64,000 nucleotides of DNA from Streptomyces tendae (GTDB lineage Bacteria > Actinomycetota > Actinomycetes > Streptomycetales > Streptomycetaceae): NCBI RefSeq assembly GCF_014650435.1, contig NZ_BMUY01000015.1, positions 1-64,000 of the forward strand, given 5' to 3'. The notes below the pieces were generated by a model, which saw only the letters and a program-made list of their open reading frames with translations, ran no database searches and was not told the origin of the DNA. Positions 28,064 through 36,070 of the stretch are shown here, piece after piece; within the stretch, counting starts at the first letter, position 1; each line of letters starts with the position of its first letter. The translations under genes were made by a program, and so were the position numbers.

Positions 28064-28114
28064 ATGTCCCAGTGGGACATGTGACGCAATGAGACATGTG
28101 ACCCGTCGGGACAT
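28064..28114. promoter_or_regulatory. Operator array: ATGTCCC-AGT-GGGACAT plus two more half-sites every 17 bp
   Basis: A perfect 7-3-7 inverted repeat occupies 28064-28080. The rightward half-site GGGACAT at 28074 is followed by GAGACAT at 28091 and GGGACAT at 28108, exactly 17 bp apart each time. The repeat is tandem: GGGACATGTGACGCAAT, then GAGACATGTGACCCGTC. It probably binds the adjacent TetR protein cooperatively. Confidence 0.75.
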
Positions 28115-28231
28115 CTAGAGGGACTACCCGGATTCGTGGCGTGGTCGTGTGGTGGCCCGGCTGCCGCCGACCCGGTGAAATCCACCCGGTGCGCCGATCG
28201 GACGGCCCGGGCGCGGGGGAGCAATGGGACT

Positions 28232-28555
28232 ATGACCAGTTCAGCGTTTCACCGCACCATCGTCCTGCCCGCCCCCGTGTGCCGGCAGGCCGCGCAGCAC
28301 CTGGAACAGGCGGTGCACAAGGCCATCGACGGTGCCGCCACGCCGTGGCGCGCCTTCCGCGGGGCGGACGGCGACGACTTCGCGTTCTCCGTCCCGGTCG
28401 TCGAGCAGGCCGCTGGCTGCCTGCTGGTGCTGGCCGCCGAGAGCGCCCAGAGCCTGCGGCCCTCCGCGCTGCGCGCCCTGATCTCCGTCGCCCTGCACCT
28501 GCGGGACGCCGCCGAAGCGGTCCGCCGCCCCGCGGTCCCCAGCCCGGCGTGGTGA
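28232..28555 (+). CDS. Small hypothetical protein
   Basis: A 107-residue protein that I do not recognise. It has three helical stretches, including RQAAQHLEQAVHKAIDGAA and LRPSALRALISVALHLRDAAEAV, and no membrane segment, signal peptide or Cys motif. ATG at 28232 is preceded by GGGGGAG 12 nt away. It is divergent from the TetR operon and is followed 50 bp later by the MDMPI-like gene. Confidence 0.6.
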   Translation: MTSSAFHRTIVLPAPVCRQAAQHLEQAVHKAIDGAATPWRAFRGADGDDFAFSVPVVEQAAGCLLVLAAESAQSLRPSALRALISVALHLRDAAEAVRRPAVPSPAW

Positions 28556-28605
28556 GCGCGGAAAACACCGTGCCCCCGATCTGAACCTGTGTTTGGCTCG
28601 GCCGC

Positions 28606-29367
28606 ATGGAGTTCACCCGCTTCCTCGACTGCCTCGCGGCCGACCACGACCGGCTGCGGGCCGTCGTCGGCACCGACGCCCCGGTGCCGACCTGCCCCGG
28701 CTGGACGGTCGCCGACCTGACGCGCCACGTCGGCGAGGTCTACCTGCACAAGACCGCCGCCATGCGCGACGGCGCCGAGCCCGAGCCCTGGCCGCCGAAG
28801 GAGTTCGCCGAACAGGAGCCGACGGCGCTGCTCGACCGGGGCTACACCGCGCTGCGCGCCGAGTTCGCCACCCGCGCCCCCGAGGACCCGGCCGGCACCT
28901 GGTACGGCCCCGACCAGAGTGTCGGCTTCTGGATCCGGCGGATGGCGCAGGAGACCGTCGTCCACCGCATCGACGCCGAACTCGCCACCGGAGCGCCCGT
29001 CACCGCAGTACCGGACGACCTCGCCGTGGACGGCGTCGACGAACTGCTCAAGGTCTTCACCGCGTACGCCGTGGCCGAGTGGGGCGAGTACTTCGCCGAG
29101 ATCCTGGACGGCTCGCCGGGGCACACGTTCCTGGTGCGGGCGGGCGACGACGCGGTGTGGCGGGTGCGGACCGGCCCCGGGGAGTTCACCGTCACGGACG
29201 GCGCGGGCGACGGGACGGCCGACGCGACGATCAGCGGCTCCCCGCAGGGCGTGCTGCGCTCGCTCTGGAACCGGGCGGGTGCCGACGGGGACCTCGGTGT
29301 GACGGCCGAGGGCGATCCCGGCGCCCTGGCGGAACTGAGGCGCTGCGTCGTCGTGGCGACCCAGTGA
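28606..29367 (+). CDS. Maleylpyruvate isomerase-family (DinB-like, mycothiol-dependent) enzyme
   Basis: A 253-residue protein of the mycothiol-dependent maleylpyruvate isomerase family. The N-terminal DinB-type four-helix bundle carries the metal ligands His41 (TRHVGEV), Glu116 and His120 (AQETVVHRIDAE). The C-terminal alpha/beta domain follows from about residue 170. TCPGWTVADLTRHVGEV is the family signature. These enzymes use mycothiol, the actinobacterial thiol, for isomerisation or detoxification; the substrate is unknown. ATG at 28606 has no clear RBS. Confidence 0.9.
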   Translation: MEFTRFLDCLAADHDRLRAVVGTDAPVPTCPGWTVADLTRHVGEVYLHKTAAMRDGAEPEPWPPKEFAEQEPTALLDRGYTALRAEFATRAPEDPAGTWYGPDQSVGFWIRRMAQETVVHRIDAELATGAPVTAVPDDLAVDGVDELLKVFTAYAVAEWGEYFAEILDGSPGHTFLVRAGDDAVWRVRTGPGEFTVTDGAGDGTADATISGSPQGVLRSLWNRAGADGDLGVTAEGDPGALAELRRCVVVATQ

Positions 29368-29400
29368 GCGGACGCCCGGCACACGGCGGCGCCCCGGCCG

Positions 29401-30759
29401 TCAGACACCGATGAGGCGCACCGCCCCCCACAGGGCCACCGTCGACGCGGCGACCGTGGCCGGCACGGTGAGCAGCCCCAGCACGGTGAACCGGCCCAGC
29501 TCCACCTCGATGCCGTGCCGGTGCAGGATGCGCCGCCACAGCAGGGTCGCCAGCGAACCGACGTAGGTCAGGTTGGGGCCCAGGTTCACGCCGATCAGCA
29601 CGGCGAGGACCTGGACCGGTCCGCCGGTCGCGGCCAGCGGCAGCAGGGCGAGGACGGCCGGCAGGTTGTTGACCAGGTTGGCCAGCACCGCGGCGACCGC
29701 CGCCACCCCGAGCAGCGCCGGCAGCGAGTCCCCGTCCGGCAGCAGCCGCCCGAGCCCGGTGGCCGGCGCGCCCGCCACCACCCCCTGCACCACGATGCCG
29801 AGAGCCAGGACGAACAGGCAGAACAGCGGCGCGGCGGCGCCCGCCAGCTCCCGGGGCGCGACATGGCGCCGGGCCAGCGCCCGCACCCCGAGCACCAGCA
29901 CACCGCCGAGCGCCGCCCAGGCGGGATCCACCCCGGCGGGCGAGGCCACGGCGAACCCGGCCAGGGTCAGGGCCACGACGACCACGGTGAAACGCGGTAC
30001 GGCAGGCGCGGGCTTCGCGGGCGCCGCGCCGGGCCCGTCATCGGGGGCGCCGTCCGGCGTCTTGCCGGCGGCCGGGCGGGTGGCTCCGGAAGCGACGGGC
30101 ACCGCACCGGCGCGCGAGGGGGCCGCGGACACCGGCTCGGCCAGGTCCGCGCGGAAGAAGCGGCGGAACACGGCGTACTCGACGGCGATCGCCGCCAGCC
30201 AGGGCAGCGCCATCAACGCGGCGAACCGGGTGAAGGTCAGACCACTGGCCGTGAACGCCAGCAGGTTGGTCAGGTTGGAGACCGGCAGGAGCAGCGAGGC
30301 GGAGTTCGCCAGGTGCGCCGTCGCGTACACGTGCGGGCGGGCCCGCGCACCGGCCCGGGACGCGGTGGCCAGCACCACCGGGGTCAGCAGGACCGCGGTG
30401 GCGTCCAGACTGAGCACGGCCGTGACCGCGCAGGCCACACCGAAGACCCCGGTCAGCAGCCGCCGCGGACTGCCGCCGCACCTGCGGGCCACGGCCGCGC
30501 CGACGGCCTCGAACAGGCCCTCCTTGGCGCACAGGTACGCCAGCATCAGCACGAGTGCGAGGAAGACGACGACCGGCAGCAGCGTACGGGTCTGTTCCCA
30601 CGCCCGGTGCGGGGAGACCACGCCGAGCGCCACGACCAGCACGGCGGCGGGCACGGCGGCCACCGCCTCCGGGAGCCCCCGCGGGCGCAGCACGGCGAAG
30701 GCCAGCACGCCCAGCAGCAGGACGACGGGCACGGCCTCGGAGAGGACGGTGGTACTCAG
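29401..30759 (-). CDS. ArsB/SLC13-type anion transporter, probable CTG start
   Basis: A 452-residue membrane protein with about 11 helices in two halves separated by an Ala/Pro-rich cytoplasmic loop near residues 230-275, as in ArsB/citrate-SLC13 (IT superfamily) transporters. LDATAVLLTPVVLATA and NLVNNLPAVLALLPLA are the twin Asn/Asp hairpin motifs. No ATG, GTG or TTG start fits the ribosome site: GGAGGAGAAG lies 2-3 nt before CTG at 30759, giving (M)STTVLSEAVPVVLLL. The first in-frame GTG after it is 36 nt further in, within the first helix. Arsenite or other oxyanion export is possible, but no arsC or arsR is nearby. Confidence 0.8.
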   Translation of the reverse strand: MSTTVLSEAVPVVLLLGVLAFAVLRPRGLPEAVAAVPAAVLVVALGVVSPHRAWEQTRTLLPVVVFLALVLMLAYLCAKEGLFEAVGAAVARRCGGSPRRLLTGVFGVACAVTAVLSLDATAVLLTPVVLATASRAGARARPHVYATAHLANSASLLLPVSNLTNLLAFTASGLTFTRFAALMALPWLAAIAVEYAVFRRFFRADLAEPVSAAPSRAGAVPVASGATRPAAGKTPDGAPDDGPGAAPAKPAPAVPRFTVVVVALTLAGFAVASPAGVDPAWAALGGVLVLGVRALARRHVAPRELAGAAAPLFCLFVLALGIVVQGVVAGAPATGLGRLLPDGDSLPALLGVAAVAAVLANLVNNLPAVLALLPLAATGGPVQVLAVLIGVNLGPNLTYVGSLATLLWRRILHRHGIEVELGRFTVLGLLTVPATVAASTVALWGAVRLIGV

Positions 30760-30978
30760 GACTTCTCCTCCACACCGGTGGGCCGGGCGGGAGCCCGGTG
30801 ATCGGCGAACGCGGTCAAGGGTCGCATCCCCGGGCGGGCACGGTTCCGCACGACGTGGTGTGGCCGAGGCCACGCCCGGGGCGAGAGCCCGGCCATGTTC
30901 CGCGCGGTGCGCCGCGGGCTACCGTTTCCACGGACCCACCCCGTGTTCCCCACGACGAGCAGTTCGGACGGCCCGGCA

Positions 30979-31506
30979 GTGCACACAGATCTCTCCCCCG
31001 TCATCGCGGCGACCGCCCAGTGGCTGACCCGCGCCTATCCGGCGTCCGGCGGCGCCCTGGCCGAGGCCCTGTGCGAGGTGCAGGCCCGGCAGGCCGTGAC
31101 CGTCGCGGCACGGCTGCGCTACCCGAGCCCGATGGACGTGGCACTGCTGGGTGTGGCGGGCCCCGGAGGCTCCGCCCGGCTCGACTGGATCACCGGCGCC
31201 GACGGCGTGACGCCCACCGACCCGGACGCGGACGCCTGGCGGACCTGGGTGGACGAGGTCGTCGCCAGTTGGGCGGCCTGCCTGCTGACCGACCCGGCGC
31301 TGGCCGAGCCGGCCGTGACCGCGCTGGCCGGGGGCGGTCCCTCGGCCGGGACACCGGCGGAGTTCCGCCGCCTGCTCGCGCCCGATGACGCCGACCGCCG
31401 GGCGGCCGCCCTGCTGCGCCACCCGGACCTCGTCGCGCCCGTCGCCGCCCTGCACCACGCCGGGCTGACGGCCCGACTGGACCCGGGCCAGGCCCTCGTC
31501 GCCTGA
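30979..31506 (+). CDS. Hypothetical protein
   Basis: A 175-residue helical, Ala-rich protein that I do not recognise. The core reads VIAATAQWLTRAYPASGGALAEAL, then SARLDWITGADGVTP and DAWRTWVDEVVASWAACLL. GTG at 30979 is chosen from where coding character starts; in-frame GTG 30943 and ATG 30895 are alternatives. It is divergent from the ArsB-like transporter. Its stop codon coincides with the first unit of a 39-bp tandem repeat. Confidence 0.65.
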   Translation: MHTDLSPVIAATAQWLTRAYPASGGALAEALCEVQARQAVTVAARLRYPSPMDVALLGVAGPGGSARLDWITGADGVTPTDPDADAWRTWVDEVVASWAACLLTDPALAEPAVTALAGGGPSAGTPAEFRRLLAPDDADRRAAALLRHPDLVAPVAALHHAGLTARLDPGQALVA

Positions 31507-31775
31507 TCCGCGACGCGGCGGGCGCGGCAGCCTGATCCCGCGTTGCTACGCGACGGGCGTGCGGGGCAGCCTCATCCGCCCTGTGACGTGACCTGACGGG
31601 TGCGGGAGTCTGCGCTGCGACGCGACGCAACGGGTGCGGGAGTCTGCTCCGCGCTGCGTCGTGACCCGGCGGGCGCGGCTGCCTGCTCCGCGCTGCGACG
31701 CGATCCGACAAGGACGGGAGTCTGCCCCGCGCTGCGACGTGACCCGCCGGGTGCCGGAGTCTGCCTCGCCCCCCA
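31503..31775. repeat. 39-bp degenerate tandem repeat, about seven units
   Basis: Units begin (CTGNTCC-type) at 31503, 31532, 31571, 31610, 31644, 31683, 31722 and 31761. Steps are 29, 39, 39, 34, 39, 39 and 39 bp; the short steps are internal deletions. The core is CTGCTCCGCGCTGCGACGYG followed by AYCCGRCGGGTGCGGGAGT. The period is a multiple of three, so both strands stay open and give 13-residue peptide repeats; these are unlikely to be genes. The array fills the 367-bp gap between convergent genes ending at 31506 and 31874. Confidence 0.85.
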
Positions 31776-31873
31776 CGGTGCGGTGTCCGCCGCGCGACGC
31801 AACCGACGGGGAGCCCGCGCGGAACCGGGCAGGCCCTCAGACAGCCGTCTTGAGGGCCGACCCGGGCGGGCCC

Positions 31874-33187
31874 TCAGGCAGCCGTCTCCAGGTTCGCCAC
31901 CGGCGACACCCTCGGCACTGCCGCCCTGCGTTCGCGCAGGAGGTGGCCCGCGCCGATCGTGCCCACGATGATCAGCCCGCCCGCGATCAGGGCGCCGCGG
32001 GCACCGGCCAGCTCCATCAGGAGGCCCAGCGCGGGCGGCCCGCCCAGGCCCCACACCGTGCCGATGCTGCCCCACACCCCGAGCACCCGGCCCCGCATGT
32101 GCGCGGGCGGGTCGGTCTGGAGCACCGCCGTACCGGCGGTGTCGGAGACGGACTCCACGACGGCCATGGGCAGCACCATCACCAGCAGGACGGCCAGCGA
32201 CGGCGACAGCCCCGCCACCACCTGCAGCAGCCCGCCCGCCGCGGCCAGCGCGCCCACCACCCGTACCGAGGGGCGGCGCAGCCTGGCACCCAGGACCGCG
32301 CCGATGATGCCGCCGACGGCCAGCACCGTGGAGACGGTGCCGAATGACCCCGCGCCGCCCGCGAGCGGCCCGGTGACCAGCACGGCCAGGGTCAGCTGGT
32401 AGTTGCGCCCGAAGACCGCGCTGACCCCGGTGACACCGGCCAGCGCCAGCAGCCGGGGGCGGCGGGTGAAGAAGGCCAGCCCCTCGCGCACACTCATGGT
32501 GTCCTTCGCACCGTGGTCCTTCGTGGCCGCCACGTGCCGGACCGCACCGCGCGCCGGGCGCAGGAACGGGATGACCGAGGCCACGAACAGGAACGACAGC
32601 CCGTTGGCGGCGTAGGCGGCGGCCGTGCCGAGGAAGCCGACCGTCACACCGGCGAGCGCGGCCCCCGTGAGCCGGCCCGCCTGGTGCACCAGGGCGCCCA
32701 CCCCGATCGCGGAGGGCACGTCCTCGCGCGGGACGAGGTCGTTGCCCAGCAGGGAGCACGCCGGGCCGTCGACCGTGGCGATGACGCCGGTGACGGCGGC
32801 CAGCACCATCAGGGAGGCCATGTCGAGCCGGTCGAGCGCCACCATGAGCGCGGTCACGAAGGCGACCGCGCCGAGCAGTGCCTGGCTGACGGCGGCGGTC
32901 AGTTTGCGCGGCCAGCGGTCGACGGCCGCGCCGCCGAACACGCTGATCAGCAGCGCCGGCGCGGCCTGGACGGACATCGACAGACCCGTCGCCGCGGCGG
33001 AGCCGGTGATCTGCAGGACCAGCAGGTTCTGCACGGTGAGCTGCATCCACGTACCGGCGTTCGACACGAAGTTCGCGACCGACCACCAGCGCATGCTGCG
33101 GTGTCTCAGGGACCGCCACGGCGACCGGGACGGTTCGGACGGCGAGGCGGCAGGGGGCGGCGGGGCGGAGACGGAGGAAGAAGACAC
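31874..33187 (-). CDS. MFS exporter (MFS_3/enterobactin-exporter-like)
   Basis: A 437-residue 12-helix transporter with a Ser/Pro-rich cytoplasmic N-terminus (about 30 residues). RWWSVANFVSNAGTWMQLTVQNLLV and GGAAVDRWPRKLTAA are typical of the MFS_3 group, which contains many drug and siderophore exporters. GTG at 33187 is used because the preceding frame lacks homology. The gene is divergent from the epimerase gene. Substrate unknown. Confidence 0.88.
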   Translation of the reverse strand: MSSSSVSAPPPPAASPSEPSRSPWRSLRHRSMRWWSVANFVSNAGTWMQLTVQNLLVLQITGSAAATGLSMSVQAAPALLISVFGGAAVDRWPRKLTAAVSQALLGAVAFVTALMVALDRLDMASLMVLAAVTGVIATVDGPACSLLGNDLVPREDVPSAIGVGALVHQAGRLTGAALAGVTVGFLGTAAAYAANGLSFLFVASVIPFLRPARGAVRHVAATKDHGAKDTMSVREGLAFFTRRPRLLALAGVTGVSAVFGRNYQLTLAVLVTGPLAGGAGSFGTVSTVLAVGGIIGAVLGARLRRPSVRVVGALAAAGGLLQVVAGLSPSLAVLLVMVLPMAVVESVSDTAGTAVLQTDPPAHMRGRVLGVWGSIGTVWGLGGPPALGLLMELAGARGALIAGGLIIVGTIGAGHLLRERRAAVPRVSPVANLETAA

Positions 33188-33556
33188 AGTGCGCCACTCG
33201 AAGGCGGGTCGCGGGACCCGTAGGGGAAACGGACGGGAACGAGCAGGCCGGCTGCGCTGCGCGGCTGTTCCACCGATCCGGACACGGCGCCGACCATCGT
33301 GACAGAAGGGACCGGCGAGTCGTCGCCCGGTCCGCGCCCCGCCCGCGGCCGGGACGGACCAACCACCTCTGGCCCTGACGTACTTGAGCACCCGAGTGCG
33401 CTTGATCACAGCAGCCCGCGGCGGCGCCGCACCGGCCGCCGGCCGTGACCGCGGTCACGGTGCGTGGTGCCGGTGGCGGGCGCCTGAGCATGTGAGCGCG
33501 CCGGTGGGGCACTCGGCGCACGCTGTTCAGCGCTCCGAGGGAGAAAGGTCGTCCTC
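33188..33556. other. Intergenic region with a possible operator
   Basis: No convincing gene in these 369 bp. At 33381-33408 there is ACTTGAG, then GCAC-CCGA-GTGC (a 4-bp inverted repeat), then GCTTGA, an arrangement seen in MarR-like sites. It may control the MFS gene starting at 33187. The rest is unremarkable GC-rich sequence. Confidence 0.35.
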
Positions 33557-34594
33557 ATGATGCCGATGGCGGCGTTCGGCCCACGGGGGGAGTCCCGCAC
33601 GCCCTGGGACCGCGTCCTGGTGACCGGCGGGGCCGGATTCCTCGGCTCCCACCTGTGCACCCGGCTGCTCGACGCGGGGGCCGAGGTCGACTGCCTGGAC
33701 GACCTCTCCACAGGGCGGGCCGAGAAGGTGGCCCACCTGGCGGGCCGCCCCGGCTTCCGCTTCCTGGAACGGGACATCTCCGCACCCGGCTGCGCGGACG
33801 CGCTCACCGGCCCCTACGACCTGGTCCTGCACCTGGCGGGCCCCGCGTCCCCGGCCGCCCGGCCGGACCGGCCCGTCGAAGCCCTCGACGCGGGCAGCGT
33901 GGGCACCCGTACCGCGCTGGCCGTCGCGGGCCGGGACGGCGCCCGGTTCCTGCTCGCCTCCTCACCCCCGGTGGGCCCCGACGCCCGCGGTGACGCCTCG
34001 GACGAGGCGGACCCGGTCGGTCCGCACCGTGCCTGCGCCGAGGCCGTCCGGTTCGCCGAGGCCCTGGTCGCCGCGCACGCGGGCGCCCACGGCTCGAACG
34101 CCGGGATCGTCCGGCTGTTCGACGGCTACGGACCCGGCATGCGGGCGGACGGCCCGGGAACACCGGCCGCCCTGATCGAAGCGGCCCTGGCCGGCCGGCC
34201 GGTCACCGTGCCCGGGGACGGGAGCGGGACGCACCCGCTGTGCTACGTCGACGACATGGTCGACGGCGTGCTGCTGGTCGCGGCCGGCCGATCGGTGCGG
34301 CCCGTGGACATCGGCGGCGACGAGGAGCCGACCGCCGCGGAGATCGCCCGCCTGGTGATCGAGCTGACCGGCTCGGACTCGCCGCTGGCCTTCGGCGAGG
34401 ACGTGGGGGACGGGCGCGCGCGGCCGCGGCCGGTCACCGGCTTCGCCCGTGAGATCTTCGGCTGGCTGCCGAGCGTGACCTGGCAGGACGGTCTGGAGCG
34501 CACCGTCGCCGCCTTCCGCGGACCGCCCGAGCCCTTCCCGGCGCCGGGCGGGGAGACGACGGACGGGCGGGCCGGGGAGGAGCGGTGGGCGTGA
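33557..34594 (+). CDS. NAD-dependent epimerase/dehydratase-like protein lacking catalytic residues
   Basis: A 345-residue extended-SDR protein close to UDP-glucuronate decarboxylase/epimerases. The NAD site is intact (VTGGAGFLGSHL, residues 22-33; acidic DDL after strand 2). The active site is not: the usual S/T-S-E triplet region reads LASSPPVG, and the YxxxK position reads Cys160-AEA-Val164 (GPHRACAEAVRFAEAL). Tyr and Lys are both gone, so normal oxidoreductase chemistry is unlikely. C-terminal substrate-fold elements are conserved. ATG at 33557 has GGGAGAAAGG upstream. No sugar-nucleotide genes are adjacent. It may be a cofactor-binding sensor or scaffold, but that is an inference. Confidence 0.88.
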   Translation: MMPMAAFGPRGESRTPWDRVLVTGGAGFLGSHLCTRLLDAGAEVDCLDDLSTGRAEKVAHLAGRPGFRFLERDISAPGCADALTGPYDLVLHLAGPASPAARPDRPVEALDAGSVGTRTALAVAGRDGARFLLASSPPVGPDARGDASDEADPVGPHRACAEAVRFAEALVAAHAGAHGSNAGIVRLFDGYGPGMRADGPGTPAALIEAALAGRPVTVPGDGSGTHPLCYVDDMVDGVLLVAAGRSVRPVDIGGDEEPTAAEIARLVIELTGSDSPLAFGEDVGDGRARPRPVTGFAREIFGWLPSVTWQDGLERTVAAFRGPPEPFPAPGGETTDGRAGEERWA

Positions 34595-34620
34595 CCCGCC
34601 CGGCACACCGCCGGACCATG

Positions 34621-34674
34621 CCGGATCATGTGTGGGCCCGGTCACCGCGGCGACCGGGCCCACACATGATCCGG
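34621..34674. terminator. 23-bp perfect hairpin terminator
   Basis: CCGGATCATGTG at 34621 begins a 23-bp arm repeated exactly as its reverse complement at 34652-34674, with an 8-nt loop (ACCGCGGC). It lies between convergent stops at 34594 and 34686. No T-run on either strand. This is an unusually long perfect stem for a bidirectional terminator. Confidence 0.85.
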
Positions 34675-34685
34675 CGGCGGATCGC

Positions 34686-35249
34686 TCAGCCGGGCTTGCC
34701 CCGCCCCGACAGGGCGTCCCGCGCCCGGTCGACCATGCCCGCGCCGGGGGCCAGGAGCTTGTTCATCGGGGGCTTGTCCGGAGCCGACGGGTGCGGTCGG
34801 GTCGGTGCCGTCTTCTTCGCCTGACGGACCTTGTCGCCCAGCTCGTCCAGGGCCTGTGCGGGGCACGCCTCGCGCAGCCGCGGGAACAGGTTGCCCTCCT
34901 CGTCGGCGACGTGTTCACGGATCTCGCTCATCAGCATGCCGATCAACCGGTCGAACTCGACGTCGTCCGCCCCGCGGCTCTCCAGGTCCTTCATGATCTG
35001 CTCGGCCTGGGCGTGGTCCTCCAGCTCCTTGTCCGCCAGAGCACCTCCGCCCGCCACGTGCTCACGAACCGCCGGGTAGAGGTACGCCTCCTCCGCCACC
35101 GAGTGCCGGATCAGCTCGATCGTGGCCTGATCGGCGTACAGCTTGCGGTCCTTGTGACCGGGCGGCAGCGCCTCGATCTTGCCGAAGAGCTCCTCGACCT
35201 CATGGTGATCGGTCGTCAGCTCGTCGATGACGTTTCCTCCATGACCCAT
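34686..35249 (-). CDS. Hemerythrin HHE-domain protein
   Basis: A 187-residue protein with a hemerythrin-like four-helix bundle. Candidate di-iron ligands: His15/His16 (TTDHHEVEELF), His49 and Glu53 (RHSVAEEAYLYP), His79 (LEDHAQAEQI) and His103 with Glu107/108 (REHVADEEGNLFP). A Lys/Pro-rich tail follows. Such proteins bind O2 or NO, or sense oxidants. ATG at 35249 has GGAGG and GGAGTGG upstream. It converges on the epimerase gene and lies in a redox gene neighbourhood. Confidence 0.92.
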   Translation of the reverse strand: MGHGGNVIDELTTDHHEVEELFGKIEALPPGHKDRKLYADQATIELIRHSVAEEAYLYPAVREHVAGGGALADKELEDHAQAEQIMKDLESRGADDVEFDRLIGMLMSEIREHVADEEGNLFPRLREACPAQALDELGDKVRQAKKTAPTRPHPSAPDKPPMNKLLAPGAGMVDRARDALSGRGKPG

Positions 35250-35350
35250 GGTCCACTCCACCTCCAGAGGGTTGTGGCGGTCGCGCAGCCGATCCGCCAC
35301 GGGTGTCCGGACGACCGGGTCCCCCCGGGCGCGGTGGGCTAACGCCCGGT

Positions 35351-35884
35351 TCAGGCCCCGAACTTGGCCCGGATACCGCCCGCCCGCGCCGCGGGACCGG
35401 CCGCGGCCCGTACCGAGCGGTGCACCAGGTGCGCGTCGTGCCGGAGATCATGGGCGGCGTGCCGGCCGCGCCACAGCAACGAGGGCGCGCCGCCCGTGTC
35501 GTCGGCCGCGATCAGCAGCCCGCCCATCATGGACAGGTTCTTGATGAAGTGGACGCGCTGCTGGGCGCGGTCGGCGGGGTCCTCCGCCTCCCAGTACCGG
35601 TGCGCCGCCAGTGTGGTGGGGACCAGCGTCACCGCGAGGGCCAGCGCGGCCAGCCGCGGACAGCGGCCGAGCCCGAGCATGATGCCGCCGACCACGTGGA
35701 CGGCGCCGTTGAGCCGTACGAGTTGTTCGGTGCTGTCCGGCAGGACCGGCACGCGGTCGGCCACCGGCCGCACGACCGGCTCGGCCGCCGGGGCCACGTC
35801 CTGCGGCCTGCGCAGAGACTGCAGACCGCCCGCGACGAACATCGAGGCGAGCATCGGCCGGCCGGCCAGACGCAGAAGACTCAT
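35351..35884 (-). CDS. DoxX family membrane protein
   Basis: A 177-residue DoxX protein: MSLLRLAGRPMLASMFVAGGL first helix, RLNGAVHVVGGIMLGLGR second, then LALAVTLVPTTLAAHRYW and HFIKNLSMMGGLLIAADD. Four membrane helices in total, the C-terminus cytoplasmic and basic. In mycobacteria DoxX forms a membrane redox complex with superoxide dismutase and SseA; neither is here. ATG at 35884 with GAGAGCG upstream. Second DoxX-like protein of the window. Confidence 0.92.
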   Translation of the reverse strand: MSLLRLAGRPMLASMFVAGGLQSLRRPQDVAPAAEPVVRPVADRVPVLPDSTEQLVRLNGAVHVVGGIMLGLGRCPRLAALALAVTLVPTTLAAHRYWEAEDPADRAQQRVHFIKNLSMMGGLLIAADDTGGAPSLLWRGRHAAHDLRHDAHLVHRSVRAAAGPAARAGGIRAKFGA

Positions 35885-36070
35885 GACGCTCTCTCGCTCT
35901 CTTCCGGGTGCTCTGTTGGGTGGGGTACTGAGGGTGAGGAGGGCGCCGACGGGACCGCCGGCGGGATGGTGCCCCACGGGGATCATCAGGTGCTCCGGCC
36001 GGCCGGCGCCATTCGGCGTCCGGCGTGGCGCCCGTGCCCCTTGGCACCGCGCCGCGCCGGGATGCGCAGG

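Noticed and set aside
29401..30759. Arsenic resistance operon
   Set aside because: Only an ArsB/SLC13-like transporter is present; no arsR, arsC or acr3 gene lies nearby.
31503..31775. CRISPR array
   Set aside because: Units are adjacent with no unique spacers, and no cas genes are in the window.
31546..31776. 76-codon frame with 13-residue repeats in the 39-bp array
   Set aside because: The period is a multiple of three, so both strands stay open by chance; there is no RBS or third-position bias distinct from the other strand.
34585..34824. Small gene across the 23-bp hairpin
   Set aside because: The frame exists only because the hairpin and the antisense of the hemerythrin gene are open; no coding bias.
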